The position numbers and the translations under genes were made by a program. Below, one piece after another: positions 1 through 7,629 of a stretch of 43,502 nucleotides of DNA. The notes below the pieces were generated by a model. It was not told where the DNA came from. It saw only the letters and a program-made list of their open reading frames with translations, and searched no databases. Source of the DNA: Aequorivita sp. UBA3180 (GTDB taxonomy: Bacteria > Bacteroidota > Bacteroidia > Flavobacteriales > Flavobacteriaceae); assembly GCA_002364215.1 (NCBI GenBank), contig DEXQ01000003.1:1-43502 (forward strand), in the 5' to 3' direction. The first letter of the stretch is position 1, and every line of letters starts with the position of its first letter.

Positions 1-154
1 AGCCTTTATTCAGGACGGGTCAACATTATGCACAACGTTGTTGTATAAGATTAGTTGCGTGTTTTAAGCACTAAAGTTAGCAAATAAATCACAGATAGAA
101 TGTCCGCGAGGACTTTCGTAAATAGGCTAGAACCAGCAATTAATTTTAATACGG

Positions 155-165
155 TGTTAGCTACA
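155..165. repeat. Left copy of an 11-bp inverted repeat flanking the membrane-protein gene
   Basis: TGTTAGCTACA here is the perfect reverse complement of the copy at 916-926. It contains the stop codon of the gene between them. Further out, ATAAGATT at 45-52 is mirrored by AATCTTAT at 950-957, and a 10-bp palindrome ACAACGTTGT lies at 32-41. Confidence 0.7.
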
Positions 166-909
166 GGGCTTTCTTTTTCCGCCCATAGTATAACCCGTTT
201 TCTGTCTTGGTCCATATTCAATTCTGACTATTTTACAACAATTCACTTCAATTACATATTGAAACTTTTCTAAACTAGCTCCGCGACTTCCATAACAATT
301 TTCAAATTCAAATTCTCCTGGTAATGCTTTTTGTAATTCGGATAATTTGTCTCCAACATTAAATTTTGGAATCGTATTTCTTAATATATCGTGTCTCACA
401 TATTGTGGAACAGCATTGTAAGCAAAAGATGGTAATAATTTCGGGAAAGCAAACAAATAAATGAAAAGGAAAAAAATCGGTAAAGTTAAAATTGGAATCA
501 AGTGTATTTGTTTTAATTCGTTCCGTTTTTTATTCCAAATCAGATGAAAAGTCAGTCCGAAAATCAGTCCGCAAACAAAAGCGTCTATAAATACACCATA
601 AAAATTGTCAGCCATTAAAAATCCCCAGCCAATTAGAATTGTAAATCCGATTAGAGCATACATTCCTGAAAGAAACGTAAATAGTCCTAAATTCAGTTTT
701 TTAGTAAGCTTTACAATTCTCTTTTGTGGTATTAAGATGAAAAGTCCGTAAAAGATTAAAAGAAAAAAAGAAGCCCAAAATAAAACTACTCCTGTATCTC
801 CTCCAGAAGCATTTTCATATCTTAAATTCGACCATATTATATGAGTAATGATTAGTCCAATCCAACCTAATGTTAAAGATAAAAAAGATGTTTTTTTGAA
901 GTTCTTCAT
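157..909 (-). CDS. Hypothetical multi-pass membrane protein in a cassette-like island
   Basis: I do not recognise this family. The N-terminal two thirds contains about five hydrophobic segments, suggesting an inner-membrane protein. The last 80 or so residues look soluble, with a Cys-Cys pair and a basic C-terminus. I chose the ATG at 909, which starts MKNFKK followed by a positive-inside first helix. An in-frame ATG at 927 would add six residues but lies inside the 11-bp inverted repeat. The stop codon lies inside the matching repeat copy, so the gene fills the space between the repeats exactly. It is more AT-rich than the following genes and has no partner gene, which fits a horizontally acquired single-gene cassette. 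The function is unknown. Confidence 0.7.
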   Translation of the reverse strand: MKNFKKTSFLSLTLGWIGLIITHIIWSNLRYENASGGDTGVVLFWASFFLLIFYGLFILIPQKRIVKLTKKLNLGLFTFLSGMYALIGFTILIGWGFLMADNFYGVFIDAFVCGLIFGLTFHLIWNKKRNELKQIHLIPILTLPIFFLFIYLFAFPKLLPSFAYNAVPQYVRHDILRNTIPKFNVGDKLSELQKALPGEFEFENCYGSRGASLEKFQYVIEVNCCKIVRIEYGPRQKTGYTMGGKRKPCS

Positions 910-915
910 TCGCCT

Positions 916-926
916 TGTAGCTAACA
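916..926. repeat. Right copy of the 11-bp inverted repeat
   Basis: TGTAGCTAACA is the reverse complement of 155-165. It overlaps the possible upstream start codon at 925-927 of the enclosed gene. Perfect flanking repeats sitting on both gene ends suggest a recombination or cassette boundary rather than chance. Confidence 0.7.
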
Positions 927-1008
927 TGTTTATATACGCATGTTTTTAAAATCTTATTGCTGCTATCCCGCACATGTACGCAACAGCATGGCTACCCAAA
1001 TATAAAGT

Positions 1009-1335
1009 TTATTTCCCAATCACCTGCATCAAGGTTTCCACCTTCGTTGTCAACACCTTATTCTCCTCCTCCAGCGCGGCAATGCGCTCCTGTAAGGGCA
1101 GCGTGGGGTCTGGGGCGTTGGTGGTAAAGTCTAGCGGGAGCTGGGCGGCCAGGTCCATAAAAAAGTTGGAGAGGTGTTCTTTTGGATGTATTTTATTTTC
1201 ATAATTATAGAAATTAATTAGACTGTTATAATATTTTATTAGACTATTATGATATTTAATTAGACTTTTATGAAATTTAATTAGGTCATTATGGTATTTA
1301 ATTAGATTGCTATAATATTTAATTAGACTACCATC
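1009..1335 (-). pseudogene. Broken gene: heptad repeats plus coiled-coil C-terminal tail
   Basis: On the minus strand 108 codons are open from 1335 to the TAA at 1009-1011. The first part is six seven-residue repeats of the type L-I-K-Y-H-N-S. It is followed by a GC-rich segment from about 1200 whose protein contains LAAQLPLDF and a coiled coil, RIAALEEENKVLTTKVETL. Such tails are common at the end of phage-type or XRE-like regulators, but no helix-turn-helix is present. There is no ATG at the upstream end; the only good ATG is at 1158, giving 49 residues. Upstream repeat copies carry in-frame stops. It may be a decayed regulator, or a real 49-residue coiled-coil peptide. Confidence 0.45.
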
Positions 1336-1410
1336 TTATTTAATTAAACCAATATTCTATTAAATTAGAGTTATATGCTATTTTATAAAGCTCTTATATA
1401 ATTTTATTAG
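1201..1410 (-). repeat. Ten tandem 21-bp AT-rich repeats (seven codons each)
   Basis: Read on the minus strand the unit is CTAATTAAATATCATAATAGT and close variants. Ten consecutive 21-bp copies start at 1410, 1389, 1368, 1347, 1326, 1305, 1284, 1263, 1242 and 1221. The six copies nearest the GC-rich tail stay open and encode an L-I-K-Y-x-N-x heptad. The next three each carry in-frame stops, and the outermost is open. The period equals a protein heptad and also two DNA turns, so both coding and DNA-level roles are possible. Confidence 0.85.
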
Positions 1411-1661
1411 ACAATAAGCTAACAGTTCCAAAAAAAAAGGTTTTGCTACCTGCTTTTCATAATCTTTACTCTTGCAATGGCGGAGCGGGGCTTCTGCCTC
1501 CCTGCCTTGCTTATTGCCTCATACGTGGTGTAGAGGGTTTGAGGCTTATTTTTTACGGGAAATATCAAAATTTTAGTATCGCTGTTCCTAAAAAAATCAA
1601 AAAAACGGGCACTTTCTTTCTAGGTTTTAGTAATTTCATAGGAAGTTAAAAAAAGCTTGCC
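1411..1661. other. Intergenic region without a supported gene
   Basis: This stretch joins the repeats to the next gene. It contains a GC-rich patch at about 1480-1545 inside AT-rich, homopolymer-rich sequence. A minus-strand frame of about 50 codons is open across the patch and ends just before the repeats (TAG near 1448), but it has no good start and no recognisable similarity. I take it as gene debris or untranslated leader. Confidence 0.5.
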
Positions 1662-2117
1662 ATGAAAACTACAAAAAGACTGGACGCTGCCCTGGAAAAG
1701 CTCTATACCGCCTTTCACAACAACACCCTAAACCCTGAGTGCTGCAAGCAATGCGCCGTGGGCAATATATGTGATAATACCGATAGCTGGAAGCACCTGA
1801 GCGACGGCCACGGCTCGTTGCAATTAAACTACGTGGGCCGCGTGCATGAAACCTTGGGCCGGCGGTTTAACGGCTACACCCCGCTGGAACTGCTACAGAT
1901 AGAAGCCGAATTTTTAAAAGGTTGCGGCTACACCCTGCCCCTGCACCATAAAAACGAAAGACCGAAAAACCCCACCTCCAAAACCACACTCTTTAAAGGG
2001 CTGAGTGCCGCCATTGCATTTCTTTGTACGCTGGATGGAATACACAACCTAATGGACCCTACACAACTACTTAACTTTACGACAAAAAGAAAGCCGCAAG
2101 CAGAAGCTGTAAGCTAA
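1662..2117 (+). CDS. Conserved flavobacterial protein with a cysteine cluster
   Basis: This is a soluble 151-residue protein. A cluster near residues 27-37 reads CCKQCAVGNIC, four cysteines that could bind a metal or an iron-sulfur centre, and another Cys sits in the middle (GCGY). Relatives in Flavobacteriaceae are often labelled Na+-translocating NADH-quinone reductase subunit F, but nothing here resembles the ferredoxin and FAD domains of NqrF and the protein is far too short, so I reject that name. The coding sequence is noticeably GC-richer than the spacer before it. It is followed 21 bp later by a TVP38-type membrane protein, probably in one transcript. The function is unknown. Confidence 0.8.
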   Translation: MKTTKRLDAALEKLYTAFHNNTLNPECCKQCAVGNICDNTDSWKHLSDGHGSLQLNYVGRVHETLGRRFNGYTPLELLQIEAEFLKGCGYTLPLHHKNERPKNPTSKTTLFKGLSAAIAFLCTLDGIHNLMDPTQLLNFTTKRKPQAEAVS

Positions 2118-2138
2118 AAAGTAAAAAACCTGCGCTTT

Positions 2139-2849
2139 ATGCAAAAAAAGGATCTAGGCGAAATCTCCGTTAGAAAAAGTAAAGCGCCCCTTTACAGTTC
2201 TATTACCTTGATAATAGTCTTGGTGATCTGCTACTTTGCCATTCCGGAAGTCAATCAGTTTTTAAACGAAGCCTGGGATGTGCTCACCAGTAATGATGAG
2301 GCACGCATCAAGAACTGGGTAAGCGATTTTGGGTGGATGGGCCCCGTGGTGATTGTACTGGCTATGATCGTTCAGATGTTCCTGTTGGTAATCCCTTCCG
2401 TATTGTTGATGATTGTGGCAATACTGGCGTACGGCCCCTTTTGGGGAAGTTTAATTATCCTGATTGCCATTTTTTGCGCTTCTTCCATCGGGTATTTTAT
2501 AGGGAAGTATTTAAGTATTGAGCTTACCGCTAGATTGTTGGGCAAAAAAACCACCCAGAAGATGACCGATTTCTTGAACGATTACGGGTTTTGGGCGGTG
2601 ATGATTACGCGAATAAACCCTTTTCTCTCCAACGATGCCATCAGCTTTGTAGCAGGATTGCTGCGAATGAATTATTTTAAATTCATTACCGCTACCCTTA
2701 TAGGCATAACCCCCCTAATATTACTGATAGCCTGGACGGGACGCGATATAGACTCGCTTAAAACGAGCTTGCTCTGGGGCTCGCTGGTGAGCTTGGCCCT
2801 GTTTGGCCTCTATATATGGTGGGACAAAAGACGAAAACATAAAAACTAA
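2139..2849 (+). CDS. TVP38/TMEM64 family inner-membrane protein (DedA-like)
   Basis: The 236-residue protein has an N-terminal membrane anchor at about residues 20-40 and then several hydrophobic segments forming the SNARE-associated (VTT) domain. The family hallmark is visible: a glycine-rich reentrant region around SSIGYFIGKYLS and the later segment with RINPFLSNDAISFVAG. The protein ends in a basic tail (WWDKRRKHKN). DedA and TVP38 proteins act in membrane homeostasis, and some flip phospholipids or undecaprenyl phosphate; the substrate here cannot be assigned. The gene lies 21 bp behind the cysteine-cluster gene. Confidence 0.85.
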   Translation: MQKKDLGEISVRKSKAPLYSSITLIIVLVICYFAIPEVNQFLNEAWDVLTSNDEARIKNWVSDFGWMGPVVIVLAMIVQMFLLVIPSVLLMIVAILAYGPFWGSLIILIAIFCASSIGYFIGKYLSIELTARLLGKKTTQKMTDFLNDYGFWAVMITRINPFLSNDAISFVAGLLRMNYFKFITATLIGITPLILLIAWTGRDIDSLKTSLLWGSLVSLALFGLYIWWDKRRKHKN

Positions 2850-2886
2850 AAAATCCTCCAAAGACATAAGTTGCCTCTGGAAGGAT
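2848..2886 (-). terminator. Probable terminator of the PNPOx-like gene
   Basis: On the minus strand ATCCTTCCA pairs with TGGAGGAT across a loop, with one bulge, followed by a run of T (aaaaaa on the plus strand). It lies between the convergent TVP38 and PNPOx-like genes. Confidence 0.5.
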
Positions 2887-2907
2887 GTCATTAGGAAGGG
2901 GAGTAAA

Positions 2908-3408
2908 TTATACTTTTAAATCGCCCTGTACACCCAGATCGGGTTCGTTGCCCGTTATGGCGCCTTGGGCCATTTTTAAAAGCGAAAGTACCTTGCCGTT
3001 TTTGGTGTCCCAGTAATGGGCGTCTTCCGGTACCACTTTAATGGCGGTTATGTTGGGGTCGTCTTCGCCATCAAACCAGGCGTCGTCGCCACTGCCGTAC
3101 AGCTCCTTAATTCGGTTTCGGTCTGTACTTATATGGGCACGGCCATAAATACTCAAAAACTCAAAGTTGCCTTTGTCTGCGTAAATAAGTTGGGTCCTGT
3201 TTTCTTTTTCAATGTGCTGATTGTGCGAACTGGTTCTATTGCTGAGGAACCAGATGTTGCCCTCGTCATCCACTTCCTTAGTGCTCATAGGCACCACGTG
3301 GAAAGGCTGGCTATTTAAATTGGTAGCCATCATGGTATAGTCAATGGACTCAGCCATTTTTTTGATTTTCTCTTTTGCTTCTTTACTGTAAAGGTTTTTT
3401 GTGCTCAT
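2908..3408 (-). CDS. Pyridoxamine 5'-phosphate oxidase-like general stress protein
   Basis: This is a 166-residue split-barrel protein of the general stress protein 26 type. After a short N-terminal helix, the TMMATNLNSQPFHVVPMS segment is the usual first strand and substrate-cover region. It is followed by GNIWFLSNRTSSHNQHIEKENRTQLIYAD, typical of flavin-binding split barrels, and FLSIYGRAHIS. The family binds FMN, FAD or F420 and is linked to oxidative stress; PdxH activity is unlikely because the PdxH active-site pattern is missing. The gene is transcribed alone with its own terminator and starts at an ATG 95 bp from the next gene. Confidence 0.85.
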   Translation of the reverse strand: MSTKNLYSKEAKEKIKKMAESIDYTMMATNLNSQPFHVVPMSTKEVDDEGNIWFLSNRTSSHNQHIEKENRTQLIYADKGNFEFLSIYGRAHISTDRNRIKELYGSGDDAWFDGEDDPNITAIKVVPEDAHYWDTKNGKVLSLLKMAQGAITGNEPDLGVQGDLKV

Positions 3409-3503
3409 AGTTTTTTTATTTTGAAGATACTAAACAATGTTGCCACCCACTTTTAAGGAAATCATAAAGTTTAGTTTATTTCAGAAAACATTGAACAAAA
3501 TGC

Positions 3504-4784
3504 CTATTCACCCGTATAGGCAATCCTCCAAATATGGTTTGTGGTATCATCGGTCATTAACATAGACCCATCGGGCAAAAGTGTAACGCCAACGGGTCTT
3601 CCCCTTACCTCATCTTCATTTGGGTCAATAATAAATCCTGTAAGAAAATCTTCCGGCTTTCCGGCAGGCGCACCATTCTCAAATGGAACGTACACCATTT
3701 TATACCCCGATAAAATGTCACGGTTCCAAGACCCATGTTGCGCTATAAAGGCTCCGTTTCTATATTTCTCCGGAAATGCATCTGCAGTATAAAACATCAG
3801 GCCCAAGGAAGCCGTGTGCGGGCCCAAATCTACATCGGGCACAATGGACTCTTTTAGCTTTACATTGGGCGGAATGGGCACACGTGGATCATAATAACTG
3901 CCCCAATATATATAGGGCCAGCCATAAAAACCACCTTCCTTCACCGAAGTTAAATAATCGGGAACCAAATTATCACCCAGACCGTCCCGCTCATTTACGG
4001 TGGTCCAAAGAGTTTGTGTTGTAGGCTCCCAATCCATCCCCACTGGGTTTCGAAGGCCCGAAGCATATACTTGAAGCTCGCTGCCGTCTGGGTTCATAAC
4101 GAGTATGTTTGCTTTCATTATTTCGTGCTCCATTCCTTTCTCACCAATATTATCACCACTACCCACGGCTATATATATTTTGGAGTTATCGGCATTGGCA
4201 ATAATATTGCGCGTCCAGTGCTGATTGACTTTTCCTGCGGGGAGGCCGGTAATTTTCTCACCCTTGACGGTAATTTTGGTTTGCCCCGCTTTATAGGGGT
4301 AACGCAGTACTGCATCGGTATTTGCCACGTACAGCCAATCGCCTATAACGAGCATGCCAAAGGGCTGGTTAAGGCCTTCCTTTTTGGTAAGCAGGGTTTC
4401 CCGCACATCGGGATATCCGTTGTTATCTGTATCCCGCAGCAGCGTAATAACGTCGGCACTATTGGCTAGATTGTTGGAACCTCCGGCGCCTATAATGGTG
4501 GCGCCAATTTGTTTGAGGATGCTGTAGTTACTGTTACTTTCTGCTACCAAAACATCGCCATTGGGGGTCACGTACATCCATCGGGGGTTTTGAAACCCAT
4601 CTGCATATTTGTGAACCGTAAAACCGTTAGGCGCTTTGGGAGTTTCCCCTTCTTCCCAGCCTACTACATTGGAGTAATTTGAAACTGGTTTTGTGGCATA
4701 GGGCTCGGGTAACTGTTTTTCCTTTTCAATTTGGCAGAAAAGTGAAAGTGGAAAAACGAACAATAAGAGAAGATACCTTTTCAT
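3504..4784 (-). CDS. Exported PQQ-type sugar dehydrogenase (glucose/sorbosone dehydrogenase family)
   Basis: The 426-residue protein begins with a signal peptide (MKRYLLLLFVFPLSLFC) and is therefore periplasmic or surface exposed; the Cys at 17 is not in a good lipobox. The rest has the six-bladed beta-propeller pattern of soluble glucose and sorbosone dehydrogenases: NPRWMYVTPNGDVLVAES, QPFGMLVIGDWLYVANT, the TRNIIANADNSKIYIAVGSGDN segment, GLRNPVGMDWEP and GRPVGVTLLPDGSMLMTDD. Family members oxidise sugars with pyrroloquinoline quinone; no PQQ synthesis genes are in the window. It starts 21 bp after the aldehyde dehydrogenase gene and is likely cotranscribed. The exact substrate is unknown. 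Confidence 0.85.
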   Translation of the reverse strand: MKRYLLLLFVFPLSLFCQIEKEKQLPEPYATKPVSNYSNVVGWEEGETPKAPNGFTVHKYADGFQNPRWMYVTPNGDVLVAESNSNYSILKQIGATIIGAGGSNNLANSADVITLLRDTDNNGYPDVRETLLTKKEGLNQPFGMLVIGDWLYVANTDAVLRYPYKAGQTKITVKGEKITGLPAGKVNQHWTRNIIANADNSKIYIAVGSGDNIGEKGMEHEIMKANILVMNPDGSELQVYASGLRNPVGMDWEPTTQTLWTTVNERDGLGDNLVPDYLTSVKEGGFYGWPYIYWGSYYDPRVPIPPNVKLKESIVPDVDLGPHTASLGLMFYTADAFPEKYRNGAFIAQHGSWNRDILSGYKMVYVPFENGAPAGKPEDFLTGFIIDPNEDEVRGRPVGVTLLPDGSMLMTDDTTNHIWRIAYTGE

Positions 4785-4805
4785 AATTGAAATATTTATA
4801 GTTTA

Positions 4806-6200
4806 TCAATTTTTAAGACGCATAATTGCTTTTTCATTTACAAACTCCTTCATTCCGAAACCGCCGTGCTCGCGGCCATAACCAGAATCCTTTACACCGC
4901 CAAAGGGCATATTGGGCTGTGCAAGGCCAAAACTATTTATAAACACCATTCCGGTATCAAAATGTTTGCTGGCTAGTTCCATGGCTTTCTTTTCATTTTT
5001 GGAAAAAATACCACCCCCCAGACCGTATTTACTATCGTTGGCAATACGCATGGCATCTTCTTCATCCTTGGCGCGGATTAGCGACGCTACTGGCCCAAAA
5101 AGTTCATCGTCATAAGCGGGCTGCCCAGGCTTTACATTCTCAAGAACCGTAGCAGGATAAAAGAATCCTTTGCCTTTTGGCATTTGGCCACCGCAAAGTA
5201 TTTTGGCTCCTTTCTTCACGCTCTTTTCTACCTGTTTGTGAAGGGTTTCACGAAGGTCCTCTCGCGCCATCGGGCCAATTTTTGAATCCTTTTCGGTCGG
5301 GTCTCCGTGCTTAATTTTTTTCATCTGTTCCACATACGCATCACGGAATTCATCATAGACTTTATCTACAACCACAAAGCGTTTTGCAGCCACACAGGTT
5401 TCGCCATTGTTATAGATTCTTCCGCGTACGCACATTTTTACTGCCAAATTAATATCTGCATCTTCCAATACAATATATGCATCGTTACTACCCAGTTCCA
5501 TCACCGTTTTCTTTAGGGCGGCACCCGCCTTTTTGGCAATGGCACGTCCCGCATCGGGGCTTCCGGTAAGGGTAACGCCCCTTACTAGTTTGTGCTTTAT
5601 TATTTTATCGCTTTGGTCGTGGGTTATTTTTAAAACGGTAAAAAGATTTTTGGGCAGTCCTGCTTTTTCATAGATTTTTTGAAGCATCAATCCTGTGCCC
5701 GTTACATTTTCAGCATGCTTTAAAAGAATACCGTTACCTGCCATAAGGTTTGCAATAGAGTAACGCATTACCTGATACACGGGGAAATTCCACGGCTGTA
5801 TCCCGTAAATAACACCTATGGGCGAGTTTGTAATAATACCCTTTCCGCCATCGGGAAGCTCGCGCTCTTCGTCCTTTAAATTGTCCGGGCCGTTGGCAGC
5901 GGTCCAATCACAGATTCCTGCACACAGTTCTATCTCCTGCTTGCTCTGTTTTAGCAGTTTCCCCATTTCGTTGGTCATCAATTTGGAAAGCTCTTCGGCG
6001 TTTTCTTTTAGTTCTTTGCCGATAGCTTTTATAATTTTTCCTCTTTCCTTATGCGAAACCATACGCCATTCCAAAAAAGCTTGGTGGCATTTTTCCACGG
6101 CCTCGTCAGCTTGCTTGTCGGTCATTAAGGGATATTTCTTTATAACTTTTCCTGTGGTGGGATTGATGGTCACCAATTCCTTTTGTTCTTCTTTGCTCAT
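4806..6200 (-). CDS. gabD: NAD(P)-dependent succinate-semialdehyde dehydrogenase family enzyme
   Basis: This is a full-length aldehyde dehydrogenase of 464 residues. The cofactor fold region carries QPWNFPVYQVMR at about residue 140, the general base is Glu235 in VMELGSND, and the catalytic Cys269 sits in NNGETCVAAKR. The C-terminus has the family motif MPFGGVKDSGYGREHGG. Overall it matches the succinate-semialdehyde dehydrogenase branch, which feeds GABA-derived carbon into the TCA cycle, but other aldehydes are possible and no GABA transaminase is nearby. The gene heads a two-gene unit with the sugar dehydrogenase and diverges from the GNAT gene. There is no obvious promoter core in the 123-bp gap. 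Confidence 0.88.
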   Translation of the reverse strand: MSKEEQKELVTINPTTGKVIKKYPLMTDKQADEAVEKCHQAFLEWRMVSHKERGKIIKAIGKELKENAEELSKLMTNEMGKLLKQSKQEIELCAGICDWTAANGPDNLKDEERELPDGGKGIITNSPIGVIYGIQPWNFPVYQVMRYSIANLMAGNGILLKHAENVTGTGLMLQKIYEKAGLPKNLFTVLKITHDQSDKIIKHKLVRGVTLTGSPDAGRAIAKKAGAALKKTVMELGSNDAYIVLEDADINLAVKMCVRGRIYNNGETCVAAKRFVVVDKVYDEFRDAYVEQMKKIKHGDPTEKDSKIGPMAREDLRETLHKQVEKSVKKGAKILCGGQMPKGKGFFYPATVLENVKPGQPAYDDELFGPVASLIRAKDEEDAMRIANDSKYGLGGGIFSKNEKKAMELASKHFDTGMVFINSFGLAQPNMPFGGVKDSGYGREHGGFGMKEFVNEKAIMRLKN

Positions 6201-6323
6201 AGTTTTTTTCTTTTTGTTGAATATATTATTTTGAGGAAGAAGTGTGTCTTAAGAAACTGTTATACTTTTAGACTGCAGAAGAAAGAGTAGCTGAAATTTC
6301 TTCCAAATAATGATTTAAAAACC

Positions 6324-6902
6324 ATGAAAACATTGCAAATAGCAAACATCCGTCCTGCCCGTCCCGAAGATTTTAGGCAAGTTGCCCCGTTAATCGTTCA
6401 GGCAATGGAAGATTTGGCGTGTACGTTTACAAACACAAACGCGCCCGAGAAATCGTATCCTTTGTTTGAACATTTCTTTCAAAAAAAAGCTAATCAATAC
6501 AGCTTTGAGCATACCCTAGTGTATGAGGAAAATGACGAAATTATGGGCTCCATCACTTTTTATGATGGAAAGTTATTACCGCAATACCGTGCGCCTTTTC
6601 TTCAGCATATTGCGGAAAAATATAAAGTAACTGATTTAGTAATTGATGACGAAACCAACCCGGGAGAGGTTTATATAGACACGTTAAGTGTAGCCCCACA
6701 GCAGCAAGGAAAAGGAATAGGTAAAAAATTACTGGCTGCTGCCATACAACAAGCAAAGACAGAAGGCCATGAAAAAATCGGGCTTTTGGTGGATTTTAAA
6801 AACCCGAATGCCAAAAAATTATATGTGGGCTTAGGTTTTGAGAGTATCGGCACAAAAAAATTGGGCAGTAATGTATATGAGCATCTACAACGAGAATTGT
6901 AA
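6324..6902 (+). CDS. GNAT family N-acetyltransferase
   Basis: The 192-residue protein has a single GNAT domain. The acetyl-CoA-binding motif A is clear at about residues 115-137: YIDTLSVAPQQQGKGIGKKL, with the Q/RxxGxG/A loop as QQGKGIG. Motif B follows with NPNAKKLYVGLGFE. The substrate cannot be read from the sequence. The gene converges with recO, only 7 bp apart, with no terminator in the gap, so antisense read-through is possible. Confidence 0.88.
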   Translation: MKTLQIANIRPARPEDFRQVAPLIVQAMEDLACTFTNTNAPEKSYPLFEHFFQKKANQYSFEHTLVYEENDEIMGSITFYDGKLLPQYRAPFLQHIAEKYKVTDLVIDDETNPGEVYIDTLSVAPQQQGKGIGKKLLAAAIQQAKTEGHEKIGLLVDFKNPNAKKLYVGLGFESIGTKKLGSNVYEHLQREL

Positions 6903-6909
6903 TTTGTCT

Positions 6910-7629
6910 TTATGAAAACAACTGGTTGAGCACAGCGAGTGATTTTGGTTTTTGGTAGCCTTGCACGTGAAAGCTGTAATAGGAAAGCATTAATTGCAGC
7001 AAGTTTTTGCGCTGTGTTTTGGTAAGTTTTATTTTCTGAAATGTTTCTAGGTTTGTTTCAAAAAATTGCTTGAAGTTTTCTATTGTTACGCCCTCCATAC
7101 AGTAATTGGAAGTACTTGTAGCCTGAAAGTTTCCTTCTACTATATTGAAATAGCTTTTATTAATAGCTGTAGCATCGGGGAAAAAGCCCAGATACAAGCT
7201 CAGTTGTAGCAAAAAGAAAATATGGAAATTCGCAACTTCCTCATTTTTATCAAGCCATAGGAAGGATTGTTCCAAAAAAACAAAAAGGTCTTCATTGGCT
7301 TCTTCCTCGCGAATGCAGTTCTTTAGCATTTCAGCCAAAAACATAACCAAGCCGGTTTTTACAATATCGGTGTGCAGGGTTTGGTACGGATAATATACTT
7401 TGGCTTCCTTTATATATTCCAGTGTCCCTTTGTTCTTATGGTCGGCTATAATCTCAAGTTGTGTGAGGGGCTGAAAAAAAGATGCTTTTAGCTTCCCTTT
7501 CTTCGATTTCAGAATATTGCGAAGTAAATAACTTTTCATGCCCGAAGTTTCAGTAAAGCAACTTACAATTAAGTCGGCCTCTGAATATTTAATCGCGGAA
7601 AAGACAATAGCTTTGGTGGCAACAACCAT
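6910..7629 (-). CDS. recO: DNA repair protein RecO
   Basis: RecO works in the RecF pathway, loading RecA on SSB-coated DNA and annealing strands. The 239-residue length is standard. The N-terminal OB fold starts with KAIVFSAIKYSEADLIVSCFTETSG, followed by KSKKGKLKASFFQPLTQLEI, both typical. The C-terminal half is helical and lacks the zinc-binding cysteine set found in many RecO proteins. The start ATG at 7629 shares bases with the stop of the preceding porZ-like gene (TAATG), so translation is coupled. This porZ-recO order is familiar from flavobacteria. Confidence 0.92.
   Translation of the reverse strand: MVVATKAIVFSAIKYSEADLIVSCFTETSGMKSYLLRNILKSKKGKLKASFFQPLTQLEIIADHKNKGTLEYIKEAKVYYPYQTLHTDIVKTGLVMFLAEMLKNCIREEEANEDLFVFLEQSFLWLDKNEEVANFHIFFLLQLSLYLGFFPDATAINKSYFNIVEGNFQATSTSNYCMEGVTIENFKQFFETNLETFQKIKLTKTQRKNLLQLMLSYYSFHVQGYQKPKSLAVLNQLFS

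Larger units (their letters stand above)
32..978. mobile_element. Putative single-gene cassette or repeat-bounded island
   Basis: One gene is framed by nested inverted repeats: the 11-bp pair at 155-165/916-926, the 8-bp pair at 45-52/950-957, and short palindromes at the outer edges (ACAACGTTGT at 32-41 and ACATGT at 973-978). No integrase or transposase is visible, so any mobility would be in trans. The core motif resembles an integron attC core only loosely and does not match its consensus. The outer limits are guesses. Confidence 0.3.

Noticed and set aside
974..1204. Plus-strand ORF of 76 codons upstream of the repeat array
   Set aside because: It lies opposite the coiled-coil reading frame, and its translation is low complexity and cysteine/serine-rich without family features.
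1201..1410. CRISPR array
   Set aside because: The 21-bp units are contiguous and have no unique spacers; no cas genes are present.
1443..1649. Plus-strand ORF of 68 codons in the spacer before 1662
   Set aside because: It has a homopolymer-driven frame, no recognisable protein features and no good start context.
1662..2117. Na+-translocating NADH-quinone reductase subunit F
   Set aside because: The name circulates for this family, but the protein is too short and lacks the ferredoxin and FAD domains.
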